DNA of 37,799 nt from the NCBI GenBank assembly GCA_028287975.1, contig JAQBOP010000392.1, positions 1 through 37,799 of the forward strand, in the 5' to 3' direction. The notes beneath the pieces were generated by a model. The model was given only the letters and a program-made list of their open reading frames with translations, did no database searches and was not told where the DNA came from. The stretch's first letter is position 1. Each line of letters starts with the position of its first letter. Made by a program: the position numbers and the translations under genes. Below, one piece after another: positions 26,799 through 36,722 of the stretch. The DNA is from Mucilaginibacter sp. (GTDB taxonomy: Bacteria > Bacteroidota > Bacteroidia > Sphingobacteriales > Sphingobacteriaceae).

Positions 26799-27866
26799 AT
26801 GAACCAGGAAAATACGCAATATCCTTACGAGCCCGAATTTTCGATCAAGAAACTGATTAATGACCGTGTTGATGATATAAAATACGTTTTAAGCTTTAAA
26901 ACCGCGCTGATAATAGCTTTGATTGCCGGAGGCCTGGCAGGTGCGGTAACCGCATGGGTGCGCGATCCTACCTATACCGCCCAATTAACGTTTGTAGTAG
27001 ACGATTCAAAATCATCAGGTGGCGCCGGGGGGTTATCGGCTTTAGCAGGTTTGGCCGGGTTTGACCTGAATGGAATAGGCGGAGGGAGCGGCGTACTGGC
27101 GGGTGATAATGTGCAGGAACTCATAAAAAGTCATAAACTGATAAAAGCTACACTGTTAACTGCTTATGATAGTACCCAAACACTGGCAGACAAGTATGCC
27201 ACAGTTTATAAGCTTAATGAAAAATGGCTTAAGTACAGCCCTGACGGAAAGATAACCCGCTTTCCGTTAAATGGTACACATAACACCAGGTTACAGGATA
27301 GTTTATTGCATGAAATGACCACGCTGATATTGTCGGGCGAGTTTGAAATAGCAAAGACAGATAAGAAGCTGGGTTTTTTTGAGGTAAACACTACCATGAA
27401 GGACGAACGGCTGGCCCAGCTTTTTTGCACCCGAATGATCAATCAATCAACTAATTTTTATATAAGCACAAAAACGCAAAGGTTAAGGGACAACGTTAAC
27501 CGTTTGCAAAAACGTGCTGATAGCATTGGGGTGATACTTAATCGTAAAACTTATGCGGCAGCGGCAGCTAATCAAAGTACATTAGATCTTAATCCGGCTT
27601 ATACAGCCTCTAACGCAAATATTGAAGTGAGAGAACGTGATAAGGTAGTGCTATCAACTGTTTTTTCTGAAACTGTAAAAAACCTTGAAGCAAGCAAAAC
27701 TATGCTTGCTCAAGCCACACCAACGGTACAAATTGTTGATGAACCTGAACTGCCTTTAAAGAAAAACAAATTAAAATTTTCCATTGCCATCCCTGCAGGC
27801 ATATTATTATTTGAATTGGTGCTTAGCTTTTATATATTATTTACCCGCAAAAAATCTAAAACCTAA
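26799..27866 (+). CDS. Wzz/GumC-type chain-length determinant protein, no kinase domain
   Basis: N-terminal TM, 'AWVRDPTYTAQLTFVVDD', coiled coil, 'VQIVDEPELPLKKNKLKFSIAIPAGILLFELVLSFYILF'. Confidence 0.9.
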   Translation: MNQENTQYPYEPEFSIKKLINDRVDDIKYVLSFKTALIIALIAGGLAGAVTAWVRDPTYTAQLTFVVDDSKSSGGAGGLSALAGLAGFDLNGIGGGSGVLAGDNVQELIKSHKLIKATLLTAYDSTQTLADKYATVYKLNEKWLKYSPDGKITRFPLNGTHNTRLQDSLLHEMTTLILSGEFEIAKTDKKLGFFEVNTTMKDERLAQLFCTRMINQSTNFYISTKTQRLRDNVNRLQKRADSIGVILNRKTYAAAAANQSTLDLNPAYTASNANIEVRERDKVVLSTVFSETVKNLEASKTMLAQATPTVQIVDEPELPLKKNKLKFSIAIPAGILLFELVLSFYILFTRKKSKT

Positions 27867-29569
27867 AATCTATAACTGATACCTAATTCGCCGTGCAAAT
27901 TATAAACATTGTTATGTGGTATATAATAATTGCCAGGCGTGTAATCTTTTAATATCCACTCGTAATTTAATGATTTAATTTCCTGAAGCTTCGCATTAAA
28001 TAAGAAATTCTTATAGTTCCATTCTCCTTTTAAGGCAAATGCAAAATCAACCCAATTACGGCTATTGCCGTTAATAGGAGTTAAATAAGTTTCTGAAAAG
28101 TCTACATCATGTTCAAACCTTTCAAATTCAATTCCCAATTTTTTTAACCCGGATACCCAACTAATATCAATAGATTGTATATTACCCCCCGTGCCGGTGC
28201 CGGCACCTAATGTTTGCCCGTCGTTAGTATGCCCTTGCAGTAACTGGTAATTTGTATACCATAAACCAACTTCCCTTATTGATCGCTCTGCATGCTGGGA
28301 TGTTTGGGTTATTTCTGCACTAACTAAAATATGCTGATCATTACTTCCGTTAAATGGTAACATTTTTCTTAACCCAAATACGTACGCTCTTGAGTGTTCC
28401 GGTGATTGTAACAGGTCTGACAGGTTGTATAAATTATCTTCCCAGCCATATTCTAAATAAACCTCTGCCTGTGCTTTCGGAAATAACCATCTGCCATAAA
28501 GCGATGTTATTTGATCACGCGGAAAAAGATCACCTACACCATTGTTAACATCATTCTTAGTATAAGATGTAAAAAATGGCACATAGGCATTAAATCCCCC
28601 GGTTTTTACGTCATTATAATACGCGTCAAATGTCCGTATTATTCCTAATGTAAATCCGGGAATCCAATTTGGGTGATAGTTTATGTTGAAACCCGTAAAA
28701 TAACGCCAATCATTCCTTTTTTTAGCATACAGGTTTGTTCCGTCAGGCAGCGCGGTAGTTAATAGTGGGGGATACCCTGAATTATCTAAATGCCCGGCTA
28801 TAACCTGGCCTTCAAAATATCCTATATAAGTTTTTATCGGTTTAACAGTATTAATTGTCAGGTGTTTAAAACCGGCAGCATTGTTGGTTAGTACCAATGC
28901 ATTTGAAATACCCGGGCCCCACCATAAATTTTCGTTAGATAAGCCTATTGACATAGGACCAAATGTTAACCTGATACTGCTTTGGCCTAAAAAGGCTTTA
29001 TTATATGCACCGGTACCATAACGTTCAGGCCAATCAATCATATTATGAAAGCTGTAATATCTTTGCAATTCAACATTTGAACGATCTGTAGCATATCCTG
29101 TAAAATCAGTATTAGCGGCATAAACATATTCCGGGCGCAGCTGAATACTTAAAGGCCCGTATTTTATAAAAAAACCACCGCTAACCATTGTCTGGTATCC
29201 GCGTGCGGGTATCATGGCACCATCATTCCAACCATACGGATGGTCAGAATTGAATTGTTGCTGCCAGCTTAAGGGTAAAATTTGAAACTGGCCTTTGCCG
29301 TTACCAAAAGAAACAATGCTGCTTCCTATCCAGTGGTCTTGTTTTAAAGTACCGTCAGGATCATATATATCCTCTGTGTTTAACGCCGCTTTAAACAGCA
29401 ACGGCCTCACAGAAAAAGATTGCGTCGAATCAACCTTACCAAGCAATTGCATCCGTCTGTAGTAATCGTCCAACACCGGCGCCCCAACAGGTATAGATTG
29501 CGTATATGCCCTGCCGGCGAAAATTAAACAGGCAAAGATGACATTTAATGTAAAAAATGTTTTTTTCAT
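27863..29569 (-). CDS. Capsule assembly Wzi-like outer-membrane beta-barrel protein
   Basis: Signal peptide; 'LRPEYVYAAN', 'FLGQSSIRLTFGPMSIGLSNENLWWGPGISNALVLTNNAAGFKHLTINTVKPIKT'; C-terminal aromatic (YRF). Confidence 0.88.
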   Translation of the reverse strand: MKKTFFTLNVIFACLIFAGRAYTQSIPVGAPVLDDYYRRMQLLGKVDSTQSFSVRPLLFKAALNTEDIYDPDGTLKQDHWIGSSIVSFGNGKGQFQILPLSWQQQFNSDHPYGWNDGAMIPARGYQTMVSGGFFIKYGPLSIQLRPEYVYAANTDFTGYATDRSNVELQRYYSFHNMIDWPERYGTGAYNKAFLGQSSIRLTFGPMSIGLSNENLWWGPGISNALVLTNNAAGFKHLTINTVKPIKTYIGYFEGQVIAGHLDNSGYPPLLTTALPDGTNLYAKKRNDWRYFTGFNINYHPNWIPGFTLGIIRTFDAYYNDVKTGGFNAYVPFFTSYTKNDVNNGVGDLFPRDQITSLYGRWLFPKAQAEVYLEYGWEDNLYNLSDLLQSPEHSRAYVFGLRKMLPFNGSNDQHILVSAEITQTSQHAERSIREVGLWYTNYQLLQGHTNDGQTLGAGTGTGGNIQSIDISWVSGLKKLGIEFERFEHDVDFSETYLTPINGNSRNWVDFAFALKGEWNYKNFLFNAKLQEIKSLNYEWILKDYTPGNYYIPHNNVYNLHGELGISYRF

Positions 29570-29580
29570 ATTAAATAATT

Positions 29581-31260
29581 TTAAAACCTGTAAGTCACCC
29601 CGGTTTGCAATTGCAGGTTAAATTGGTGTCGCTGATGTTGAAATTTTATGTCATCGCCGGGTTGAGTTAATCCCCATTGATAATCAAGCGACTGTATACC
29701 CTGAATTTTGGCGTTAAAGACCAAGTTTCTATAGTTCCATTCGCCGTTAAAAGCCACACTTAAGTCTACCCAATGACGTGAATAATCCTTACTATCCTGA
29801 AATGCATAGTAATAAAAATCATTATCGTGAACATAGCGCTCAATTTGTAAACCCAGTTTTTTAAGTCCCTTTACCCAACTAACTTCTACCGACTGTAAGT
29901 TACCACCCGGGCCAATGCCAGCACCTAATTCCTGGCCTTGATTGGTATAGCCTTGTCTTACATTTTGGCTTACGTACCATTCTTTTCCCTGTATGTCATC
30001 TGTAATACTTGTTCCCTGCAATTGGGTAACCTCAACCCCAACCAGGATGTTTTCATCCGGTTTTTGTTGAAATGGTAAAAGCTTTCTTAACCCAAAAATA
30101 TAAGCACGTGATTCATTTGGATTTAACAATGATTGTTCAAGATCCAATGTGTTGTTATAATGTCCGTATTCGAAATAAATTTCGGCATGTTCTTGTGGCC
30201 AAAGCCAGCGCATAAACATTGAGCTTATCCTGTCTTGTTTGTTGATAGGTTGGTCGGGCGCAGTTGTCTTGTTAACAGTAGAGAAAAAAGGCAAATAATC
30301 GCCAATGCCGCTTAAATTTTTACCATATGCTTGTTGGGCCTGATCAAAACCTAAAAACAATCCCGGAACCCATTTAGGTTGCCATGTTATAATTACCCCT
30401 GATAGATAGCGCCAATTTGTGGGCTTAGGCACGTATAGGTTAGTACCAAAAAAAGTTTTATCAGGCACCAATGGTGCAAAACCTGAGCTTTTTGGGTTTC
30501 CGCCAATCATCATACCTTCAAAAGAGCCTATAGGAGTGTTTATTGGTTTTAATGTATTTAAGGTAAAATGGGGGAAACCAGGAGCGGTATTACTCATTAA
30601 CAGCGAGTTTCTGATACCAGGGCCCCACCATAAGTTTTCTGTAGATACACCTGCCGATATGCCTTTATAATTTAACCTTATACTGCTTTGCCCCCAATAT
30701 GCTTTTGTGTAGGCCTGAGTACCAAATCTCACAGGCAGGTCCACATTGTTATAAATATCGTAATACCTGGCAAAGATAACGTCGTATTGATTTTTATCAA
30801 AAGTGTCAAATGGTTGGTTTGCCGCACTCACAAACTCGGGTCTTAACTGGACGGATAACGGACCATATTGTGCAAAAAAACCTATGCTAACCATTGCTTG
30901 AAAACCCTTTGCCGGTATCATCGGGCCATCGTTCCACCCATAAGGGTGATTAGAATTTCCTTGTGTTTGAATGTTAAATGGTAAAAGAGCTGTCCTTAAC
31001 AAGCCGTTTTTACTTACCCATGTGGCGCCTGTATCCAGACCTTTTTCTGTATTGTCAGGGAAGTAAGCATTTTTATTGATATAACCCGGATAAAGCGGGC
31101 GTATAGTAAACGAAACCGAAGTATCAACATTTCCCAGCAATTGTAATCGCCTGTAATAGTCTTCGATCGCTGTGGTTCCAACAGGTAAGGATTGGGAGCG
31201 TGCGCTAAATTGAATACCAATTAACGAGACACATATAAGAGTAAACTTTACTATTTTCAT
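29581..31260 (-). CDS. Capsule assembly Wzi-like outer-membrane protein, tandem paralogue
   Basis: 'YWGQSSIRLNYKGISAGVSTENLWWGPGIRNSLLMSNTAPGFPHFTLNTLKPINT'; ends in YRF; same layout as 27863-29569. Confidence 0.88.
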   Translation of the reverse strand: MKIVKFTLICVSLIGIQFSARSQSLPVGTTAIEDYYRRLQLLGNVDTSVSFTIRPLYPGYINKNAYFPDNTEKGLDTGATWVSKNGLLRTALLPFNIQTQGNSNHPYGWNDGPMIPAKGFQAMVSIGFFAQYGPLSVQLRPEFVSAANQPFDTFDKNQYDVIFARYYDIYNNVDLPVRFGTQAYTKAYWGQSSIRLNYKGISAGVSTENLWWGPGIRNSLLMSNTAPGFPHFTLNTLKPINTPIGSFEGMMIGGNPKSSGFAPLVPDKTFFGTNLYVPKPTNWRYLSGVIITWQPKWVPGLFLGFDQAQQAYGKNLSGIGDYLPFFSTVNKTTAPDQPINKQDRISSMFMRWLWPQEHAEIYFEYGHYNNTLDLEQSLLNPNESRAYIFGLRKLLPFQQKPDENILVGVEVTQLQGTSITDDIQGKEWYVSQNVRQGYTNQGQELGAGIGPGGNLQSVEVSWVKGLKKLGLQIERYVHDNDFYYYAFQDSKDYSRHWVDLSVAFNGEWNYRNLVFNAKIQGIQSLDYQWGLTQPGDDIKFQHQRHQFNLQLQTGVTYRF

Positions 31261-31907
31261 AGGGTTGTTGCTTTGATATTTATGTTATCAACAGACCAAC
31301 TTTCGTCGCATTTCTGATCGGGTGCATTGCTTTGCACCAACTTATCTAAGCATTGTAGTACAAGCGTACTGCTGGTGTGGGTAAATGTTTTTGTAATTTT
31401 ATATTGTGTTGTAGTGTTTGAGCCGGTTAAGCTGCAAGCTCCGGGCAAATTAATTTTATATGCACCTTTTTTAGGATTGTTATAATTATTGGGATAATTG
31501 AGCGGATATGACTGCGGCGAACAAAAATTTCCAGCAGCACATATATCGTTTGAAAATGTGGTGTTGATATAGGTCTTTCCGTCTACCAGCATTTGCCAAA
31601 TATCCGGTCCGTCAGGAGCTGTCTTATTTCCATCCCAACTATCATGAATGTATAAATCAAAAGAGATAGTTATCAAATCGTGCTTGGGCAGGCTATTAAG
31701 GGTTAACTTAAAATTTCCGGCGTTAGCATTGCTGTTGTACTGGCCAAGTACAGCCGAGCCGTTAAATTGACCAAGTATAGCATTATCTATGTTGGCTATG
31801 TTGCCTGATTCAAAATCATTATTATACACAACTGTATCGCTATTAACGTGTGTTTTGCAAGAAAACATAAAAACAAATAGGATGGGGTACAGTAGCTTTT
31901 TATTCAT
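31257..31907 (-). CDS. Putative lipoprotein with a beta-sandwich-like domain
   Basis: 'LLYPILFVFMFSC' lipobox-like; 'ISFDLYIHDSWDGNKTAPDGPDIWQM…DESWSVDNINI'; overlaps the downstream wzi-like gene by 4 nt. Confidence 0.65.
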   Translation of the reverse strand: MNKKLLYPILFVFMFSCKTHVNSDTVVYNNDFESGNIANIDNAILGQFNGSAVLGQYNSNANAGNFKLTLNSLPKHDLITISFDLYIHDSWDGNKTAPDGPDIWQMLVDGKTYINTTFSNDICAAGNFCSPQSYPLNYPNNYNNPKKGAYKINLPGACSLTGSNTTTQYKITKTFTHTSSTLVLQCLDKLVQSNAPDQKCDESWSVDNINIKATTL

Positions 31908-32025
31908 TGATTAAATTTTGATATTCATTAATCGTCAAGAACCATAAATATTATAAAATGTTTTTATTGGCAATTTGTTTTATTGTATTTTAACTACCTT
32001 AATTAAATAGCAATTACTATATCGT

Positions 32026-33426
32026 CTAAAAAGCGTTTTCTTCGCCTTTAACAGCATTCCAAACCGTTAGAAATATTATCTTAAAGTCAAGCAAAAAAGA
32101 CCAATTTTCTAGGTACCATACATCAGCCTCAACGCGTTGAAGCATAGCTTCGGTAGTTTTGGTTTCGCCCCTTAACCCGCAAATCTGCGCATAACCTGTA
32201 ATACCCGGCTTAAGAAAATGCCTTACCATAAATTTGTCAATAAGCTGTGAGTATTGTTCAGTGTGGCTTATCATATGCGGCCTTGGCCCTACAACAGACA
32301 TGTTACCTATTAACACATTAAAAAATTGTGGTAATTCATCCAAACTCGTCCTTCGTAATATAGCACCTAATTTTGTAACACGTGTATCGTTGCGTGTAGC
32401 TTGTTTTTTGTCAGAATCTTGATTTACCCTCATGCTCCTAAATTTATAGCATTTAAAAGGTTTATTATCTCTTCCCGATCTGACTTGCACAAAAAACACC
32501 GGGCCTTTAGAGTTTAATTTTATTAAAACCGCCAGTATTGGCAATAACCAGCTAAAAACAAAAAGAATTATGAACAGTGAAAACAATACATCGAAAATAC
32601 GCTTTAAAAACCGGTTCAACATATTTTCAAGCGGCTCAGGCCTTACTGATATTACAGGTATATGCCCAAAATTTTCTATATAAGTAGGTCTTTTGGCAAA
32701 ATCATAATACTCCGGTACAAATTTAAATCTGATCAAATTTTTATCCGCTTCTATCATCAATTGTTCTACCTGGGATGATTCTGAAACCGGTAAAGTGCAA
32801 AATATTTCATCTATATTATTTGTTTTTACAAATTCCATGCAATCCGAAATACCGCCTGCATATATATCGTTAGGAAGAATCACTTTGGTATCGTCATAAA
32901 AAAAACCTTTTAGTTGATAACCTAATCCCGGATTGCCTGCAAAAAAATGATACAGATCTTGTCCAATATGTCCTCCCCCAACAATAACAAACGTTCTGTT
33001 ATCTATTAAAGCTGCCCGCTCACTCTTACGTATACTTAAAAAAATGAGTTTCCATACACTCAGCAAAAATCCAAATAAAACTAATGAGTATATCAAATAT
33101 TCGCGGGTTATAAAGTACGATTTTGCACCTATTATGATAATTACCGTAAAGCTTGCAATACTTAAAAAAAGAAGATATGTCTTTATTACACTCTGGTAAG
33201 TTTTTATAGAATCCTTATTTAAAACATGTTCGTACAGGCCGGTAATGTTTGCGGCTAACAGCCAAATCAAATTAAAAATCAGTACAATTGGCAAATAATG
33301 ATTACTTGTCCAAAACAAGAAGGTATTATCAGCAAAAATATAAGCTAAAATCATGCTTATGTTAAGTATGATATAGTCAACTGTTAGGTTAATTGCTTTT
33401 ATAAAAGTAGTATATCTGTGAATCAT
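32026..33426 (-). CDS. Undecaprenyl-phosphate glycosylphosphotransferase (WcaJ/WbaP-like initiating transferase)
   Basis: TM segments, CoA-binding-like domain, 'KRIFDVLFSLFIIL', 'KFRSMRVNQDSDKKQATRNDTRVTKLGAILRRTSLDELPQFFNVLIGNMSVVGPRPHM'. Confidence 0.96.
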   Translation of the reverse strand: MIHRYTTFIKAINLTVDYIILNISMILAYIFADNTFLFWTSNHYLPIVLIFNLIWLLAANITGLYEHVLNKDSIKTYQSVIKTYLLFLSIASFTVIIIIGAKSYFITREYLIYSLVLFGFLLSVWKLIFLSIRKSERAALIDNRTFVIVGGGHIGQDLYHFFAGNPGLGYQLKGFFYDDTKVILPNDIYAGGISDCMEFVKTNNIDEIFCTLPVSESSQVEQLMIEADKNLIRFKFVPEYYDFAKRPTYIENFGHIPVISVRPEPLENMLNRFLKRIFDVLFSLFIILFVFSWLLPILAVLIKLNSKGPVFFVQVRSGRDNKPFKCYKFRSMRVNQDSDKKQATRNDTRVTKLGAILRRTSLDELPQFFNVLIGNMSVVGPRPHMISHTEQYSQLIDKFMVRHFLKPGITGYAQICGLRGETKTTEAMLQRVEADVWYLENWSFLLDFKIIFLTVWNAVKGEENAF

Positions 33427-33490
33427 CAGATTTTATTTACACCAGCCCGAATACAATTTAATTAAACAAACAATGAACAGCACAACACGT

Positions 33491-33498
33491 CAAATATA
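33491..33498 (-). promoter_or_regulatory. Possible -7 box (TATATTTG on minus strand) for the glycosylphosphotransferase gene
   Basis: + strand CAAATATA, 65 nt upstream of the start; no clear -33. Confidence 0.35.
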
Positions 33499-33630
33499 AC
33501 AGCCATGGTATAAACTATACTGTCATATCTATCAAAACAATTTTATCATTGTCGATTTTTTAATATTATGGCTTGTTGCTTACAAATATAATACTATTAC
33601 AAGCAGAGTACAATCAAATTTATAAATTTT

Positions 33631-33744
33631 ACTATAGCAAAATGTTTATAAAAAAAATTTATACTTTAACAGAATGATAATAAAATTACTATAGAGAAAT
33701 ATTTATAAAGTTTTTATATAATTTAACTAAATGATAATAAAATA
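33631..33744. repeat. Two imperfect 57-bp tandem direct repeats, AT-rich
   Basis: Units 33631-33687 and 33688-33744 align without gaps at about 44/57, both starting ACTATAG and sharing ATGATAATAAAAT. Confidence 0.8.
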
Positions 33745-33747
33745 TTG

Positions 33748-34923
33748 TTATAAATGACCATATTTTATGTCATCAACCAGTTGCAAAGGTTCGGTGACTA
33801 AGGTTAAAGGCTCCTTGCCATTATATTTTTCATTTATAAAGCTTTTTATTTCAGAAATAAACACTTTTTCGTCGAAGCTCATAGCATGATTCCTTATAAA
33901 TAAAGGATCAAATTCTAATTGATTAAATTTTTCTACGGCCTCACATAAAGATTCAACTGTTTGACTATCAAAAAAAATCGCTGTTGATTTTAGTGAATTT
34001 TTAACATACGGTATCATTGTCGATTCAATCCCTCCCTTCCCGTATGCAATTACCGGCCTGCCCGACGCATTGGCTTCTAATGGAGTTATACCATAATCTT
34101 CATGCTGTGGAAAAATCAACGCTTTACAGTTAGAATATATGTCCGCCAATTCTTTATTTGACAGGCCAGATTTAAACATAATGTTACTATTGGCCATCGC
34201 TTTCAATTCATCAGCTTTTGTGCCGCTTCCAACAATTATTAATTCCAAGCCCAATTTATTGAAAGCATCAATTGCAAGATCCACCTTCTTATAATATTCA
34301 AACCGTGAAACTAATAAAAAGTACTTTTTGGGTTTATCAGAAATATAAAATTGGCTACATTTTACGTCAGGATGAATGATTTTTACTTCATTCACTTTAT
34401 AGGCTTTTTTAATTTTTTCAACGGTCTCTTTAGAATTGCCTATAAAATAATTTCCTTTTTGCGCTTCTTTTGCATCAATTCGTTTTAAGTATTTTATTAC
34501 CGTTTTAAACACTAATTTTTTTAAACCTTTGGCGTTGATGTATTGGCTGTATGATTCCGGCTCCCAGGCTAATCTAAAAGGAGTATGAGTATACATAAAA
34601 ATTTTAGATGAGCGATCAATGTTTGCGTATTTTGCGCAATGCGTATTTGAAACTATAACGACATCATAACCTGTTACCTTTAAACGTTGCATTGCCCAAA
34701 TACCAAATGGAAAAAATAAAGCGTGCATAATTTTAACACTTTTAGCCAGCATTTGAAATTTGGACGTAATTATGTTAAATTTTTCAAATTCCGGATAGGT
34801 ATCATTTTTAATATAGGCTAACGTATATACGTCTGCTTCAGGAAAAGCTTCAAGCATTGTAAGTACCACTTTTTCTGCCCCCCCCCTTCTAATCAATTCG
34901 TCATGAATAATTGCTACTCTCAT
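33748..34923 (-). CDS. Glycosyltransferase family 4 with a G9 tract near the start codon
   Basis: 'MRVAIIHDELIRRGGAEKVVLTMLEAFPEADVYTL', 'FLLVSRFEYYKKVDLAIDAFN', 'FPQHEDYGITPLEANASGRPVIAYGKGG'. Confidence 0.95.
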   Translation of the reverse strand: MRVAIIHDELIRRGGAEKVVLTMLEAFPEADVYTLAYIKNDTYPEFEKFNIITSKFQMLAKSVKIMHALFFPFGIWAMQRLKVTGYDVVIVSNTHCAKYANIDRSSKIFMYTHTPFRLAWEPESYSQYINAKGLKKLVFKTVIKYLKRIDAKEAQKGNYFIGNSKETVEKIKKAYKVNEVKIIHPDVKCSQFYISDKPKKYFLLVSRFEYYKKVDLAIDAFNKLGLELIIVGSGTKADELKAMANSNIMFKSGLSNKELADIYSNCKALIFPQHEDYGITPLEANASGRPVIAYGKGGIESTMIPYVKNSLKSTAIFFDSQTVESLCEAVEKFNQLEFDPLFIRNHAMSFDEKVFISEIKSFINEKYNGKEPLTLVTEPLQLVDDIKYGHL

Positions 34924-35092
34924 TTAATATATATTATTTTACTGTACGCAAAAAACTTTATATCTAAAAGTCTTTATAACACTTTTAGGTTTCGTTATGA
35001 GCGACTAATTTCTGTTTGCTTTTATACTGTTTATAACGGCTAGATCAATTCTTCAAAAAAACAATTTAGTAATAAGGTTTTATTAAAGGCTT

Positions 35093-35122
35093 ACAAAAGT
35101 ATTGCTTTTTCAATACTTTTGT
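35093..35122 (-). terminator. Hairpin 20 nt downstream of the glycosyltransferase stop, likely terminator
   Basis: acaaaagtattg-cttttt-caatacttttgt, perfect 12-bp arms. Confidence 0.6.
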
Positions 35123-35141
35123 TTATTTAAAATAATAAAAA

Positions 35142-36230
35142 CTATGAAAAAATGCTTTCTATTAAATGTAAATGATCTTTTACGGATTTGTCCCAGGTAA
35201 ATTTTGCTGCCTGTTTATTTCCTTTATTTATCAATTCGTTAATCTTTTCATCATTATTAAGTAGTTCTGATATTTTATTATATATATCAGCTACATCAAG
35301 CGGGTCAAAATAGGAAACAGCATCGCCGCATATTTCCGGAATGCAAGTTGTATCCGATGTGGTAACAGGGCAATGATTTGCCATTGCCTCTAATGGCGGT
35401 AACCCAAAGCCTTCATAAATAGATGGAAATATAAATAATTTAGCACTGTTATAAATGCTATCCATGTCACCATCATCTATATATCCGGTAAATATTATAT
35501 TGTTTTTAATCCCGTCATTCACTTCTATAAAATCAAAAAGTTGTTTGTCACCTGTTATAAAACCATCTATTTTTCCGGCTATAACCAATTTATAGTCATT
35601 TTGTAATTGCGGGCTCAGCTGTAGATATGCCTTTAAAAATCTACCCAGATTTTTATGCGGCTTTACATTGCCTACATATAAAAGATACTTATCCGGTAGT
35701 TTATATTTATTCTTAACCATTTCATAATTGTAAACATTTGGGGGCGTATTGACGCCATTATAGATTACCTTAATTTTCCCCTGCTTACAATTCGTGTATT
35801 TTAAAATTTCATTTTTTGAAAAACCAGAAACAGTGATTATTAGATCGCTGACACTGACTGCCTTGTTCATAATCAATCTTGCATATAATTTCTGCTTGGT
35901 TGTTAAAGTATCATAATGGGCTAAATGGTAAACGTCATGGATAGTTACAAGCCTTTTTTTTGCCTTTATGGGTAAAAACGGCACGTTATAGTGTGGTGAC
36001 CAAAACACATCGCATTCAGGAATTATTTTTCTGTAAGATAATTGCTCTTCGATAGAATATATGGGGGCGGTAAAGCTAATAATTTTTGCCCTATCGCTTA
36101 ATTCATGCAATTCTTTTAAATCGCCAAGCAGCGTAAAATCGGCTATTGGAAGTAAGCGGGTAAGCAAATTTTTTAAATATGTACCAATCCCAGAACTGTT
36201 GTACATTCTTGCGTCTACGGTGATATGCAT
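35142..36230 (-). CDS. Glycosyltransferase family 4
   Basis: 'YLLYVGNVKPHKNLGRFLKAY', 'FPSIYEGFGLPPLEAMANHCPVTTSDTTCIPEICGDAVSYFDPLD'. Confidence 0.95.
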   Translation of the reverse strand: MHITVDARMYNSSGIGTYLKNLLTRLLPIADFTLLGDLKELHELSDRAKIISFTAPIYSIEEQLSYRKIIPECDVFWSPHYNVPFLPIKAKKRLVTIHDVYHLAHYDTLTTKQKLYARLIMNKAVSVSDLIITVSGFSKNEILKYTNCKQGKIKVIYNGVNTPPNVYNYEMVKNKYKLPDKYLLYVGNVKPHKNLGRFLKAYLQLSPQLQNDYKLVIAGKIDGFITGDKQLFDFIEVNDGIKNNIIFTGYIDDGDMDSIYNSAKLFIFPSIYEGFGLPPLEAMANHCPVTTSDTTCIPEICGDAVSYFDPLDVADIYNKISELLNNDEKINELINKGNKQAAKFTWDKSVKDHLHLIESIFS

Positions 36231-36237
36231 TTTAGAG

Positions 36238-36699
36238 CTATTCTTTTAAATTATGTAACCCAAACACCACTCCGCTTTTTTTTACATCTGATAAAACCAG
36301 TGTATGAGCTCCAATTGTAACATCGTCTACTATTTTTACAGGACCCAATATTGAAGAATTACATCCTATATAAATATTTTTACCCAGTTGTGCGGCTTTG
36401 ATTTCTTTGCTTTCAATTACTCCAATTGTAACGCCTTGAAATATGGTACAATTTGCTCCGATCCGACAACTGCGATGGATTATAATTAAAAATGGGTGCG
36501 GCAACCTTAAACTTGCTAAGGAATTGATATCTTGAAAACTATCCGGATGAATTTCGCAATGATATATCGATTGATTAAGTTTCCTGATTAATTTAAAAGG
36601 AAACTTTACATAAAACTTTTTTTCAAAATACAACGTCATTATTACAATCCTTGCATGAAAAGTATTAATTTTTAATATGCTTTTTAGATCTTTTAACAT
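36238..36699 (-). CDS. Serine acetyltransferase-like hexapeptide acyltransferase
   Basis: 'IHRSCRIGANCTIFQGVTIGV…LGKNIYIGCNSSILGPVKIVDDVTIGAHTLVLSDV'. Confidence 0.88.
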   Translation of the reverse strand: MLKDLKSILKINTFHARIVIMTLYFEKKFYVKFPFKLIRKLNQSIYHCEIHPDSFQDINSLASLRLPHPFLIIIHRSCRIGANCTIFQGVTIGVIESKEIKAAQLGKNIYIGCNSSILGPVKIVDDVTIGAHTLVLSDVKKSGVVFGLHNLKE

Positions 36700-36722
36700 A
36701 TAAAGTAACTTTTATTAAGATA

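Noticed and set aside
26799-27866. Tyrosine autokinase (Wzc) call
   Set aside because: The protein ends after the second TM segment and has no Walker A/B kinase domain; kept as a Wzz-type protein.
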